This document shows, piece after piece, positions 24,179-30,367 of a DNA stretch of 30,367 nucleotides. Under the pieces are notes generated by a model. The model did not search any database. It worked only from the letters and a program-made list of their open reading frames with translations, and was not told the DNA's origin. Origin of the DNA: Aminicenans sp964648465 (GTDB lineage: Bacteria; Acidobacteriota; Aminicenantia; Aminicenantales; Aminicenantaceae); NCBI GenBank assembly GCA_964648465.1, contig CAZYMU010000031.1:1-30367 (forward strand). Reading direction: 5' to 3'. The stretch's first letter is position 1; each line of letters opens with the position of its first letter. A program made the position numbers and the translations under genes.

Positions 24179-24202
24179 TCGATATGTGACGATATGACGA
24201 AT
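24177..24202. promoter_or_regulatory. Candidate ArsR operator
   Basis: ATTCG and CGAAT bound an imperfect palindrome that also contains a direct repeat of CGATATG. It overlaps the -10 box and the likely transcription start, where ArsR-type repressors bind. Confidence 0.4.
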
Positions 24203-24225
24203 GAACAATAGATTGGAGACCCGAC

Positions 24226-24552
24226 ATGAAAAAGACGATCCGAATAGCCAAGGCAATTACCGATCCTAATCGTTTACGTGCTTTGGCTGCATTGCGACAA
24301 GGCGAACTATGCGTTTGTCAGCTTATTGAATTATTGGGATTGGTGCCATCCACAGTCTCAAAACACATGAGCATTCTTCGAGATGCGGAACTTGTTGAGG
24401 GAAAGAAACGAGGAAAGTGGATGTATTACTCACTGCCGCCCAAGAAATCCAATCCTGCGGTTTCTGCAATACTTAAATGGGTTATTGATCAGATCGAAAA
24501 CGACAGCGTGGTTATGCGTGATGGATTGCAGATTAAAAAATTGAGGTGTTGA
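24226..24552 (+). CDS. arsR: ArsR family metalloregulatory repressor
   Basis: 108 residues with a winged helix: DPNRLRALAALRQGELCVCQLIE, then VPSTVSKHMSILRDAELVEG (helix-turn-helix), then KRGKWMYYSL (wing). The Cys-Val-Cys pair in ELCVCQL is the usual place for arsenite-binding cysteines in ArsR proteins. A further Cys ends the protein (KKLRC). When arsenite binds, the repressor leaves DNA and the operon is expressed. The ACR3-type pump gene follows 175 bases downstream, and a strong promoter with a palindrome over the -10 box lies upstream. Confidence 0.9.
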   Translation: MKKTIRIAKAITDPNRLRALAALRQGELCVCQLIELLGLVPSTVSKHMSILRDAELVEGKKRGKWMYYSLPPKKSNPAVSAILKWVIDQIENDSVVMRDGLQIKKLRC

Positions 24553-24727
24553 GAGGGAGACTACTAATGAGCAGGAAGCATTGGATTGCTTCTGCCGGGT
24601 TCAAAACCAGATAAAAACCTTTGTTGAAACCTCGCCAGAACCATTAAAAAATGGAGGCAAATCGTGATAACGCTGCTGTGCATGAGATTAATACAAGGAA
24701 CGAAAACCAAGAGAAAGGATCACAATC

Positions 24728-25927
24728 ATGGCTAATAAAGGCTTACAAGCAAATAAACGAAAAATGTCGAGCGTTTTTGAACGCTATCTGACCGTGTGGG
24801 TTGGTCTTTGCATAGTTGGAGGAATTTCCTTGGGGAAGGTTGCCCCAAATTTTTCCAAGGCATTAGACAGTATGGCAATCAGCGTAAACGGAGCCCCAAT
24901 TGTCTCCATTCCCATTGCAATATGCCTTTTCTTCATGATGTATCCCATTATGGTGAAAATCGACTTTACCTCGGTCGTCAAAGCAGGCAAAAGCGGAAAA
25001 CCGGTGTTTCTAACGCTCTTTCTCAACTGGTGCATCAAACCATTCACCATGTACGGAATTGCACTACTTTTTCTGGGAGCCTTATTCAAAGGCTTCATCG
25101 GCCCTGAAGCAATGGATTTGGTTAAAATGCCGTTTGGTCTGGATCTGTCTATTGGTGCACAGCATGGGGCTGGAACGGTTATTCTTAACGAAGGCGTGAA
25201 AATGCTTCAAGTCCCACTTTGGCGCAGCTATCTGGCAGGTTGTATCCTCCTTGGGATTGCGCCCTGTACTGCAATGGTGCTGGTTTGGGGATTCCTGGCC
25301 CGGGGAAACGATGGCCTTACCCTTGTTATGGTAGCGATAAATTCCTTGACCATGCTTTTACTATACGGAATCCTTGGCGGTTTCCTGCTTGGGGTTGGTC
25401 GATTGCCAGTACCCTGGCAGGCGCTATTGCTCTCCATTAGCATATATGTGGCTTTGCCGCTTGTTGCCGGATATCTCTCCCGGAAATTAATCATCAAATC
25501 AAAAGGTGAAGAATGGTTTAGAGCGAAGTTTCTCCACATTCTTTCGCCGATAACCATTACGGCCCTGCTTGCGACACTCGTGCTTCTGTTTTCCTTTAAG
25601 GGGGAAGTCATCGTGGCGAATCCTCTGACGATACTTTGGATCGCCATTCCTCTTTTCATACAAACAAATCTGATTTTTTGGCTCGGTTACGGACTCGCTA
25701 AAGTTTTGAAGCTTTCCTACAGGGACGCTGCTCCTTCCGCTATGATTGGAGCGTCAAATCATTTTGAAGTAGCAATTGCCACTGCCGCAATGCTTTTCGG
25801 GTTATCCTCGGGTGCGGCTCTGGCAACGGTAGTTGGTGTGCTGATTGAGGTACCTATTATGCTGATGCTGGTGAAGATTTGCTTGAAGACCACACATTGG
25901 TTTCGGCAAAGGCAACAAGCAAATTAA
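24728..25927 (+). CDS. acr3: ACR3-type arsenite efflux permease
   Basis: A 399-residue membrane protein with about ten hydrophobic segments. It exports arsenite, coupled to the proton gradient. The key cysteine is Cys180 in GIAPCTAMVLVW, equivalent to the essential Cys of the usual GLARCIAMVLVW motif. The C-terminal GASNHFEVAIATAAMLFGL and TVVGVLIEVPIML stretches are also diagnostic. Compared with standard ACR3 there is an extra segment of about 40 residues (about 122-165, GPEAMDLVKMPF to VKMLQVPLW) before the Cys helix. AGAAAGGA precedes the ATG. The 175-base gap after arsR contains an untranslated-looking 38-codon frame (EQEALDCFCRVQNQ) that may be a remnant of another small ars gene. Confidence 0.9.
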   Translation: MANKGLQANKRKMSSVFERYLTVWVGLCIVGGISLGKVAPNFSKALDSMAISVNGAPIVSIPIAICLFFMMYPIMVKIDFTSVVKAGKSGKPVFLTLFLNWCIKPFTMYGIALLFLGALFKGFIGPEAMDLVKMPFGLDLSIGAQHGAGTVILNEGVKMLQVPLWRSYLAGCILLGIAPCTAMVLVWGFLARGNDGLTLVMVAINSLTMLLLYGILGGFLLGVGRLPVPWQALLLSISIYVALPLVAGYLSRKLIIKSKGEEWFRAKFLHILSPITITALLATLVLLFSFKGEVIVANPLTILWIAIPLFIQTNLIFWLGYGLAKVLKLSYRDAAPSAMIGASNHFEVAIATAAMLFGLSSGAALATVVGVLIEVPIMLMLVKICLKTTHWFRQRQQAN

Positions 25928-25940
25928 CAAGCACCTGAAG

Positions 25941-26098
25941 ACAGAAAGCACAGCGCAGAGACTGAAAGCAAGGATTTCTTATTGACTGGATGTGTATTTT
26001 CCGGTATTATCACGAATGAAGCAGCTCAGAGGGTGAAAATTTGATGAAATTTAGAGAAAATCGTAAGTTTAAAAAAAAGGAAATCCCTATACCTAAAC
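25941..26098 (+). repeat. Dispersed repeat, copy 4
   Basis: Starts with AGAAAGCACAGCGCAGAGAC and TGAAAGCAAGGATTTCTTAT, as in copy 3. TTGACT and TATTAT are 17 bases apart. It ends with GAGGGTGAAAATTTGATGAA and the same tiny frame as copy 1. It begins 13 bases after the acr3 stop. Confidence 0.7.
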
Positions 26099-26121
26099 TG
26101 AACAAGAAAAAGAAAAACTAA
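26044..26121 (+). CDS. Micro-ORF within repeat copy 4 (possibly a frameshifted small gene)
   Basis: The ATG opens MKFRENRKFKKKEIPIPK, followed by LNKKKKN and a stop. Copy 1 encodes the same first 18 residues with two changes but four silent codon differences, which hints at past selection on the protein. After PK, another frame continues as EQEKEKLIKEMEKIPRKREL up to 26165, so a one-base indel may have split a protein of about 40 residues. Very basic and charged, no family recognised. An AGAGGG-like ribosome site precedes it. Confidence 0.35.
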   Translation: MKFRENRKFKKKEIPIPKLNKKKKN

Positions 26122-26168
26122 TTAAAGAAATGGAAAAAATCCCTAGGAAAAGAGAGTTAAGTTGAGTA

Positions 26169-26645
26169 ATGAAACATTCACTAAAGACAGGATTTAGCTT
26201 TGGGTTTACCTCTGGAATAATCACCACTCTGGGGCTAATGGTAGGTCTACATTCTGGCACTCATTCAAAACTTGTTGTTATCGGCGGCGTATTGGTGATA
26301 GCAATAGCAGATTCGCTTTCAGATGCACTAGGTATCCATCTCTCCGAAGAATCAGAGAATAAGCATACTACCAAAGAGATATGGGAAGCAACACTCTCCA
26401 CTTTCTTGTCTAAATTCGCCTTTACATTGACATTTATTGTTCCCCTCCTGTTATTTCAACTCTACACAGCAATTATTGTAAGCATCGCCTGGGGTTTATC
26501 ATTGTTATGCATTTTTAGTTTCTTTATAGCCAAAGAACAGAAAGCAAAACCATGGATAGCGATCGTGGAACACTTGGGTATTGCAGTGGCAGTTATAATA
26601 GCAACACATTATGTCGGTGATTGGATTAGCTCGGCATTTTGTTAG
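26169..26645 (+). CDS. VIT1/CCC1-like membrane protein (iron/manganese transport family)
   Basis: 158 residues with four to five hydrophobic segments. The N-terminus FGFTSGIITTLGLMVGLHSG and the following IAIADSLSDALGIHLSEESE match the first two helices of VIT/CCC1 transporters, including the acidic residues in helix 2 and just after. Intact VIT1 proteins move ferrous iron or manganese across membranes; bacterial short forms are less well studied. It lies about 155 bases upstream of sufC on the same strand, so a link to iron handling for Fe-S assembly is plausible but inferred. The start lacks a strong ribosome site. Confidence 0.75.
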   Translation: MKHSLKTGFSFGFTSGIITTLGLMVGLHSGTHSKLVVIGGVLVIAIADSLSDALGIHLSEESENKHTTKEIWEATLSTFLSKFAFTLTFIVPLLLFQLYTAIIVSIAWGLSLLCIFSFFIAKEQKAKPWIAIVEHLGIAVAVIIATHYVGDWISSAFC

Positions 26646-26800
26646 GCAAGATTAAGAACTAAAAGGAGGCAATGTAGATATAACCTTACCTAAAATTGAG
26701 GCAGCCAAACCAAAGAAAACTGGAGTCAAATTTAAACAGGCAAAGGGTAACTAAGCAAATTGTGCTCCGCTCCCTGCCTGAAAAATTCGGGAGGATAAAT

Positions 26801-27568
26801 ATGCTGGAGATTAAGCAGTTAACTGTAGCCATAGAAGATAAGGAAATTCTGCATAATGTGAATTTGACCATAAGCCCCGGTGAAACACATGTCCTGTTTG
26901 GTCCCAATGGCAGCGGAAAAACCACATTGCTTATGGCGATAATGGGTTTCCCCAAATACCGAGTAACCAAAGGCAGCATCATTTTCCAAGGCAAGGACAT
27001 AACTAGATTACCAATGGATGAGAGAGCCCGCTTAGGAATTGGCATGTCTTTTCAGCGACCACCAGTGGTTCGGGGAGTAAAGACTCAAGATATGATTGCC
27101 GCCTGTCTCAGAGGAAAAGAAGACAAAGACACTATTGGTCGGCTAGCTGAGAAGGCTGACCTAGCTGATTTTCTGGACAGGGAAATAAACTACGGCTTTT
27201 CCGGAGGGGAGATAAAGCGTTCTGAGTTAATGCAGCTGCTCGCCCAGAAACCGGCATTAACCCTATTAGACGAGCCAGAATCTGGGGTTGACTTAGTAAA
27301 TATAGCCCTGATAGGTGAACTGATAAACAAGCTACTGGATAAGGATTGCCTAATACGCATCCGAAAATGCATGGGATTTATCATCACACATACTGGTCAT
27401 ATTCTGGACTATGTGAACGCTCGCACCGGCTATGTCATGATCAAGGGGAGGATAAGTTCCGGGGAAGACCCACATGAGATTCTGGCGACTATCAAAGAGA
27501 AAGGCTATGAAGAGTGTACCAAGTGTATTTTAGGGGGAACATTAAATGACCGAAATGAAATCATCTAA
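26801..27568 (+). CDS. sufC: Fe-S cluster assembly ATPase SufC
   Basis: 255 residues from ATG 26801, chosen because GGGAGG precedes it by six bases; a longer frame from 26696 adds a non-homologous extension. Walker A is GPNGSGKT (34-41), the Q loop is Gln85 (SFQRPP), the signature is FSGGE (133-137), and Walker B is LTLLDE with the SufC hallmark PESGVD. The H loop is in IITHTGHIL. SufC powers cluster assembly on a SufB/SufD scaffold in the cytoplasm. A slightly unusual basic segment (LIRIRKCMG) sits just before the H-loop strand. The gene overlaps the next by 23 bases. Confidence 0.93.
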   Translation: MLEIKQLTVAIEDKEILHNVNLTISPGETHVLFGPNGSGKTTLLMAIMGFPKYRVTKGSIIFQGKDITRLPMDERARLGIGMSFQRPPVVRGVKTQDMIAACLRGKEDKDTIGRLAEKADLADFLDREINYGFSGGEIKRSELMQLLAQKPALTLLDEPESGVDLVNIALIGELINKLLDKDCLIRIRKCMGFIITHTGHILDYVNARTGYVMIKGRISSGEDPHEILATIKEKGYEECTKCILGGTLNDRNEII

Positions 27569-28781
27569 AACGAATAAAGATAAAGCGGAAGCAGCAATAA
27601 CTAAACCAGCAACACTTGCTGATGATATAGATTTAGATAGTTATCTCAGCTCGGCTGAGGAACAACCTTATCAAGCTGATCCGTCAAAACTTCCTACCAA
27701 AGCAAAGGAACAAATGATGGGAGCAGGAATCATTTTGGATGATATGAGACAAAGGTCAGGAACCTTTATCCAGATGGATAACACACCAGTTCATAGTTCA
27801 ATCAGGCAAGAGGGTGTAGAAGTAATGGCGACCAGCCAAGCTCTAGAAAAGTATGACTGGTTGTCAGACTATTGGTGGCAGGCAGTAGCCGTGGATACTG
27901 ATAAATACACCGCCAATGTAGAGCTGAGTCAGAATGATGGTTACTTCATCAGAACTCTACCCGGCCATAAAACCATCTTCCCGGTTCAGGCTTGTCTCTA
28001 TCTGTCAAAAGCACGACTAGCTCAGAATGTGCACAATATCATTATTGCTGAAGAAAACTCAGAACTACATATCATTACAGGTTGTACCACTGCCTCCAGA
28101 GACGAACCAGGACTACATCTGGGTGTGTCCGAGTTCTACATAAAGAGAGGGGCCAAGGTTACTTTCACTATGATACATAGCTGGAATCCAGAAGTAGCGG
28201 TTCGTCCCCGCAGTGCAGCCATCGTGGAAGAGGATGGGTTATTCCTTAGTAACTATGTGCTTATGAAACCGGTTCGCTCACTACAAATGTATCCTGCAGC
28301 TAGGTGTGTGGGTGAAAACGCAGTAGTCAGATACAACAGCATTCTGGTGGCAACACCAGGGTCATCACTGGATGTTGGTTCCCGGGCAATCCTCAACGCT
28401 AAGGGGGCAAAGACAGAAATCATATCACGAGCTATCACTACTGGGGGTAACATTATCGCCCGGGGGTACATAGAAGGTAATGCCCCGGAGGTGAAGGGAC
28501 ACCTTGAATGCCGAGGGCTTATTTTGCAGAAAGAAGGAATGATTCATGCTATACCTGAGCTTAAGGGTAATCTGGCTGGCATTGACCTATCCCACGAGGC
28601 AGCAGTAGGCAAGATAGCCGAAGAAGAAGTAGAGTACCTGATGGCACGAGGACTAACTAGATCTGAGGCTATAGCGACTATAGTCAGGGGCTTTCTCAGA
28701 GTAGATGTCGAGGGACTACCTCCAATGCTGAGTGCCGAGCTACAACGGGCTATTGAAGCCAACGAAAAGGATATCATGTAG
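27546..28781 (+). CDS. sufB: SufB/SufD-like Fe-S cluster scaffold protein
   Basis: 411 residues. The N-terminal helical region (about 1-85) leads into the right-handed beta-helix core shared by SufB and SufD. The C-terminal helix bundle carries LSHEAAVGKIAEEEVEYLMA and GLTRSEAIATIVRGFL, which contacts SufC. Cys322 (HLECRGLIL), Glu338 (IPELKG) and His350 (LSHEA) fall where SufB/SufD residues important for assembly lie. There is only one scaffold gene and no sufS, sufE or sufU here, so this looks like a minimal SufCB (SmsCB-type) system in which one protein serves as both subunits. The start overlaps sufC, with AGGGGG upstream. Confidence 0.88.
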   Translation: MTEMKSSKTNKDKAEAAITKPATLADDIDLDSYLSSAEEQPYQADPSKLPTKAKEQMMGAGIILDDMRQRSGTFIQMDNTPVHSSIRQEGVEVMATSQALEKYDWLSDYWWQAVAVDTDKYTANVELSQNDGYFIRTLPGHKTIFPVQACLYLSKARLAQNVHNIIIAEENSELHIITGCTTASRDEPGLHLGVSEFYIKRGAKVTFTMIHSWNPEVAVRPRSAAIVEEDGLFLSNYVLMKPVRSLQMYPAARCVGENAVVRYNSILVATPGSSLDVGSRAILNAKGAKTEIISRAITTGGNIIARGYIEGNAPEVKGHLECRGLILQKEGMIHAIPELKGNLAGIDLSHEAAVGKIAEEEVEYLMARGLTRSEAIATIVRGFLRVDVEGLPPMLSAELQRAIEANEKDIM

Positions 28782-28819
28782 ACAAAAAAATGCTCCACAG
28801 GCTGGGTTATTTAAAAAGT

Positions 28820-30331
28820 TTATGATTCTGATGCCCTTTCAAGCTTTTTCATTACTGAAAAAATAAGTACTGCTGAAATAAAACACATAACGATCAATAA
28901 CAGAAAAAACTGCCATATTTCCCATCTGTCCCAGAAATATCCGATAAAGCCGGCAAGTGCATTTCCTACTGCTGTTGCAGCCAGCCACCCTCCCTGCATG
29001 GTTCCTTTGTATTTAGGTGGGCTGACTTTAGAAACAAAAGAAATTCCCATCGGGGAGAGGCATAATTCAGCTATTGTAACAGAAAAATATGTCGTTATCA
29101 GCCAGTAAGGGGATATAAGGATATTAGAAACACTTCCCTGTAGTTCAGCCGGAGACGGCAGCCCTCTGGAAGCTATCATCATTATTCCAAATGAAAAGGC
29201 GGTTATTATCATACCTATTCCGATTTTTTTTGGAGTGCTGGGTTCTTTGCCCCGTCTCTGGAGAAAAGTAAAGAATCCTATTACAACAGGAGTCAGGAAC
29301 ACAATAAATATGGGATTAAAATGCAGGAAAAGCTGGGGGCTAATGGGCATTATTTCGTTAAATCCGGCGACAACAGAATAAGTGACAAAACAGCCTCCGA
29401 TTAAAAGAACAAAACCTATTGACTTAGTTAAAATCTTTGTTCCTTTTCTAATCAGCAGTACCAGTCCTATTATAGCAGCTAGAAATGGCAGAAATGATTT
29501 GAGATTAAAAAATGTATATGTTGCTCTGCTTACCTCACTGACTGTATAATCCCTTGCAAAAATGCTGAGTGTAAAACCGTTTTGGTGGAAGCTCATCCAG
29601 AAGAAAATGACAACAAAGAAAACAAAGAAAAGAGCAAAAAGACGGTTTCTGGTCTGATTTTTAGTTAATCTGATAATTTTATCTTTATGTTCTTCTGAAG
29701 TTTCTTTTTGTTTTTCTGTTAAGTCAGCATGCTTATAGTATTTTTTAAAACCTGTGAATATAAGAAAAGATGCAACAATACTTAACGCAGTAATGGCAAA
29801 AGCAGCATTATAAGATTTACTAAGTGTCTCTATATACATTTCGGAAAAAGAAGTAAGGTCTGTAAAGTTGCTGCCTAGTTGAGCTTTAGCTAAAGATAGT
29901 AGCTCAGCTGTATCTTTTAATGCACCGTCAAGAAACTGATGGGCAAGAGCTGGTATTCTTGCATTATAGGTAAGTCCGGATCTTCCTAAAATCCAGTTGC
30001 TTATTCCTGTTGCAGCATGGGGCGCAAAAAATGCGCCTACATTAATACCCATATAGAAAATATTAAATGCAAAGTCACGATTTCTTTCGTATTTAGGGTC
30101 ATCATACAGGTTGCCCACTAAAGCCTGGAGATTTCCTTTAAAAAGTCCAGTGCCTACGCATATTATCCCCAATGCTATAAAAAGAACTACTTGGCCAAAT
30201 CCTGGCAGAGCCATAAGACCATATCCCATGAACATTAAAATCGTGCCAAGGGTAATAGTCTTCCCATATCCAATTACACGGTCAGCCAGCCATCCGCCTA
30301 ATAATGGAAAGATGTTAAGAGGCGTGATAAT
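28820..30331 (-). CDS. POT/PTR-family proton-dependent peptide transporter, N-terminus missing
   Basis: Open without a start codon from 30331 down to 28820. The first residues (TPLNIFPLLGGWLADRVIGY) match the GGWLAD motif that usually lies around residues 75-90 of POT proteins, so about 75 residues with the first two helices are missing. The rest shows the POT features FKGNLQALVGNLYDD, FNIFYMGINVGAFF, many membrane helices and SPMGISFVSKVSPPKYKG. These carriers import di- and tripeptides with protons. Upstream, a stop codon and an IS-like end begin at once. An internal ATG at 30235 would give a still shorter protein. The gene is probably inactivated by insertion. Confidence 0.85.
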   Translation of the reverse strand: MITPLNIFPLLGGWLADRVIGYGKTITLGTILMFMGYGLMALPGFGQVVLFIALGIICVGTGLFKGNLQALVGNLYDDPKYERNRDFAFNIFYMGINVGAFFAPHAATGISNWILGRSGLTYNARIPALAHQFLDGALKDTAELLSLAKAQLGSNFTDLTSFSEMYIETLSKSYNAAFAITALSIVASFLIFTGFKKYYKHADLTEKQKETSEEHKDKIIRLTKNQTRNRLFALFFVFFVVIFFWMSFHQNGFTLSIFARDYTVSEVSRATYTFFNLKSFLPFLAAIIGLVLLIRKGTKILTKSIGFVLLIGGCFVTYSVVAGFNEIMPISPQLFLHFNPIFIVFLTPVVIGFFTFLQRRGKEPSTPKKIGIGMIITAFSFGIMMIASRGLPSPAELQGSVSNILISPYWLITTYFSVTIAELCLSPMGISFVSKVSPPKYKGTMQGGWLAATAVGNALAGFIGYFWDRWEIWQFFLLLIVMCFISAVLIFSVMKKLERASES

Positions 30332-30367
30332 TTACGCACGGATCGGCGCATAGTTTTACGCACTAGC
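30332..30367. mobile_element. IS-like terminal repeats (partial element end)
   Basis: TTTACGCAC occurs twice (30331-30339 and 30355-30363), 24 bases apart, with GGCGCATAG between. Read on the minus strand this is GTGCGTAAA repeated, resembling the multiple terminal repeats of IS21-like elements. It interrupts the peptide transporter. No transposase is inside the window. Confidence 0.45.

Noticed and set aside
26696..26800. 35-residue N-terminal extension of SufC
   Set aside because: Not SufC-like, while the ATG at 26801 has a good ribosome site and the normal SufC start.
1..30367. CRISPR array or rRNA genes
   Set aside because: No regularly spaced identical repeats and no rRNA-like sequence were seen; the repeated units are far apart and few.

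Overview
This is a bacterial window with a moderately AT-rich base composition. Both edges look like insertion-sequence ends, so it reads like a contig broken at repeats. The mix suggests an anaerobe or microaerophile from a poorly characterised lineage. A PadR regulator overlaps an FtsX/MacB-type permease that carries an N-terminal prefix domain, an arrangement I associate with Acidobacteriota and Aminicenantota-like genomes. That placement is inference; there is no rRNA or ribosomal protein here to anchor it.

Layout. 1-54: IS21-like terminal repeats. 238-1755: a complete catalase. 1.8-3.3 kb: two single-gene units, an ICMT-like membrane methyltransferase and a SAM methyltransferase. They are bounded by attC-like hairpins and look like integron cassettes without an integrase. 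3.3-3.9 kb: an internally deleted S58 peptidase gene. 4.0-5.9 kb (minus): a secreted von Willebrand factor A protein. 6.05-6.2 kb: a permease fragment and the 3' part of a tRNA-Arg-like gene. 6.4-11.1 kb (minus): a very AT-rich island with a 60-aa protein, a proteasome-like Ntn hydrolase split by a frameshift at a nine-A run, and a type ISP/IIG-like restriction-modification enzyme. 11.2-12.9 kb: an AbiE-type toxin-antitoxin pair with a strong operator palindrome and a stop codon inside the toxin. 13.1-16.0 kb (minus): permease and PadR. 16.5-18.4 kb: a gutted metallo-beta-lactamase-fold gene, a MITE-like element, a class A beta-lactamase-like protein and a WbqC-like remnant. 18.7-23.0 kb: carA-carB. 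23.3-24.1 kb (minus): a twice-deleted trpB2. 24.2-25.9 kb: arsR and an ACR3-type arsenite pump. 26.2-28.8 kb: a VIT/CCC1-like protein followed by a two-gene SufC-SufB unit. 28.8 kb to the end (minus): a POT peptide transporter that loses its N-terminus at an IS-like end.

The main themes are these. The restriction enzyme, Ntn hydrolase pair and AbiE pair form a defence-like island next to a tRNA scar. At least four genes kept both ends but lost their centres (S58 peptidase, MBL, TrpB2, WbqC-like), which points to deletional decay. A dispersed repeat occurs four times in one orientation between 16.2 and 26.1 kb. It carries a promoter-like stretch and the start of a tiny reading frame, and one copy is fused to an IS91-type transposase remnant. 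The best candidate for an undescribed system is the Ntn hydrolase with its small downstream partner. Its Thr1, Asp17 and a Lys33-equivalent match the proteasome/HslV active site.
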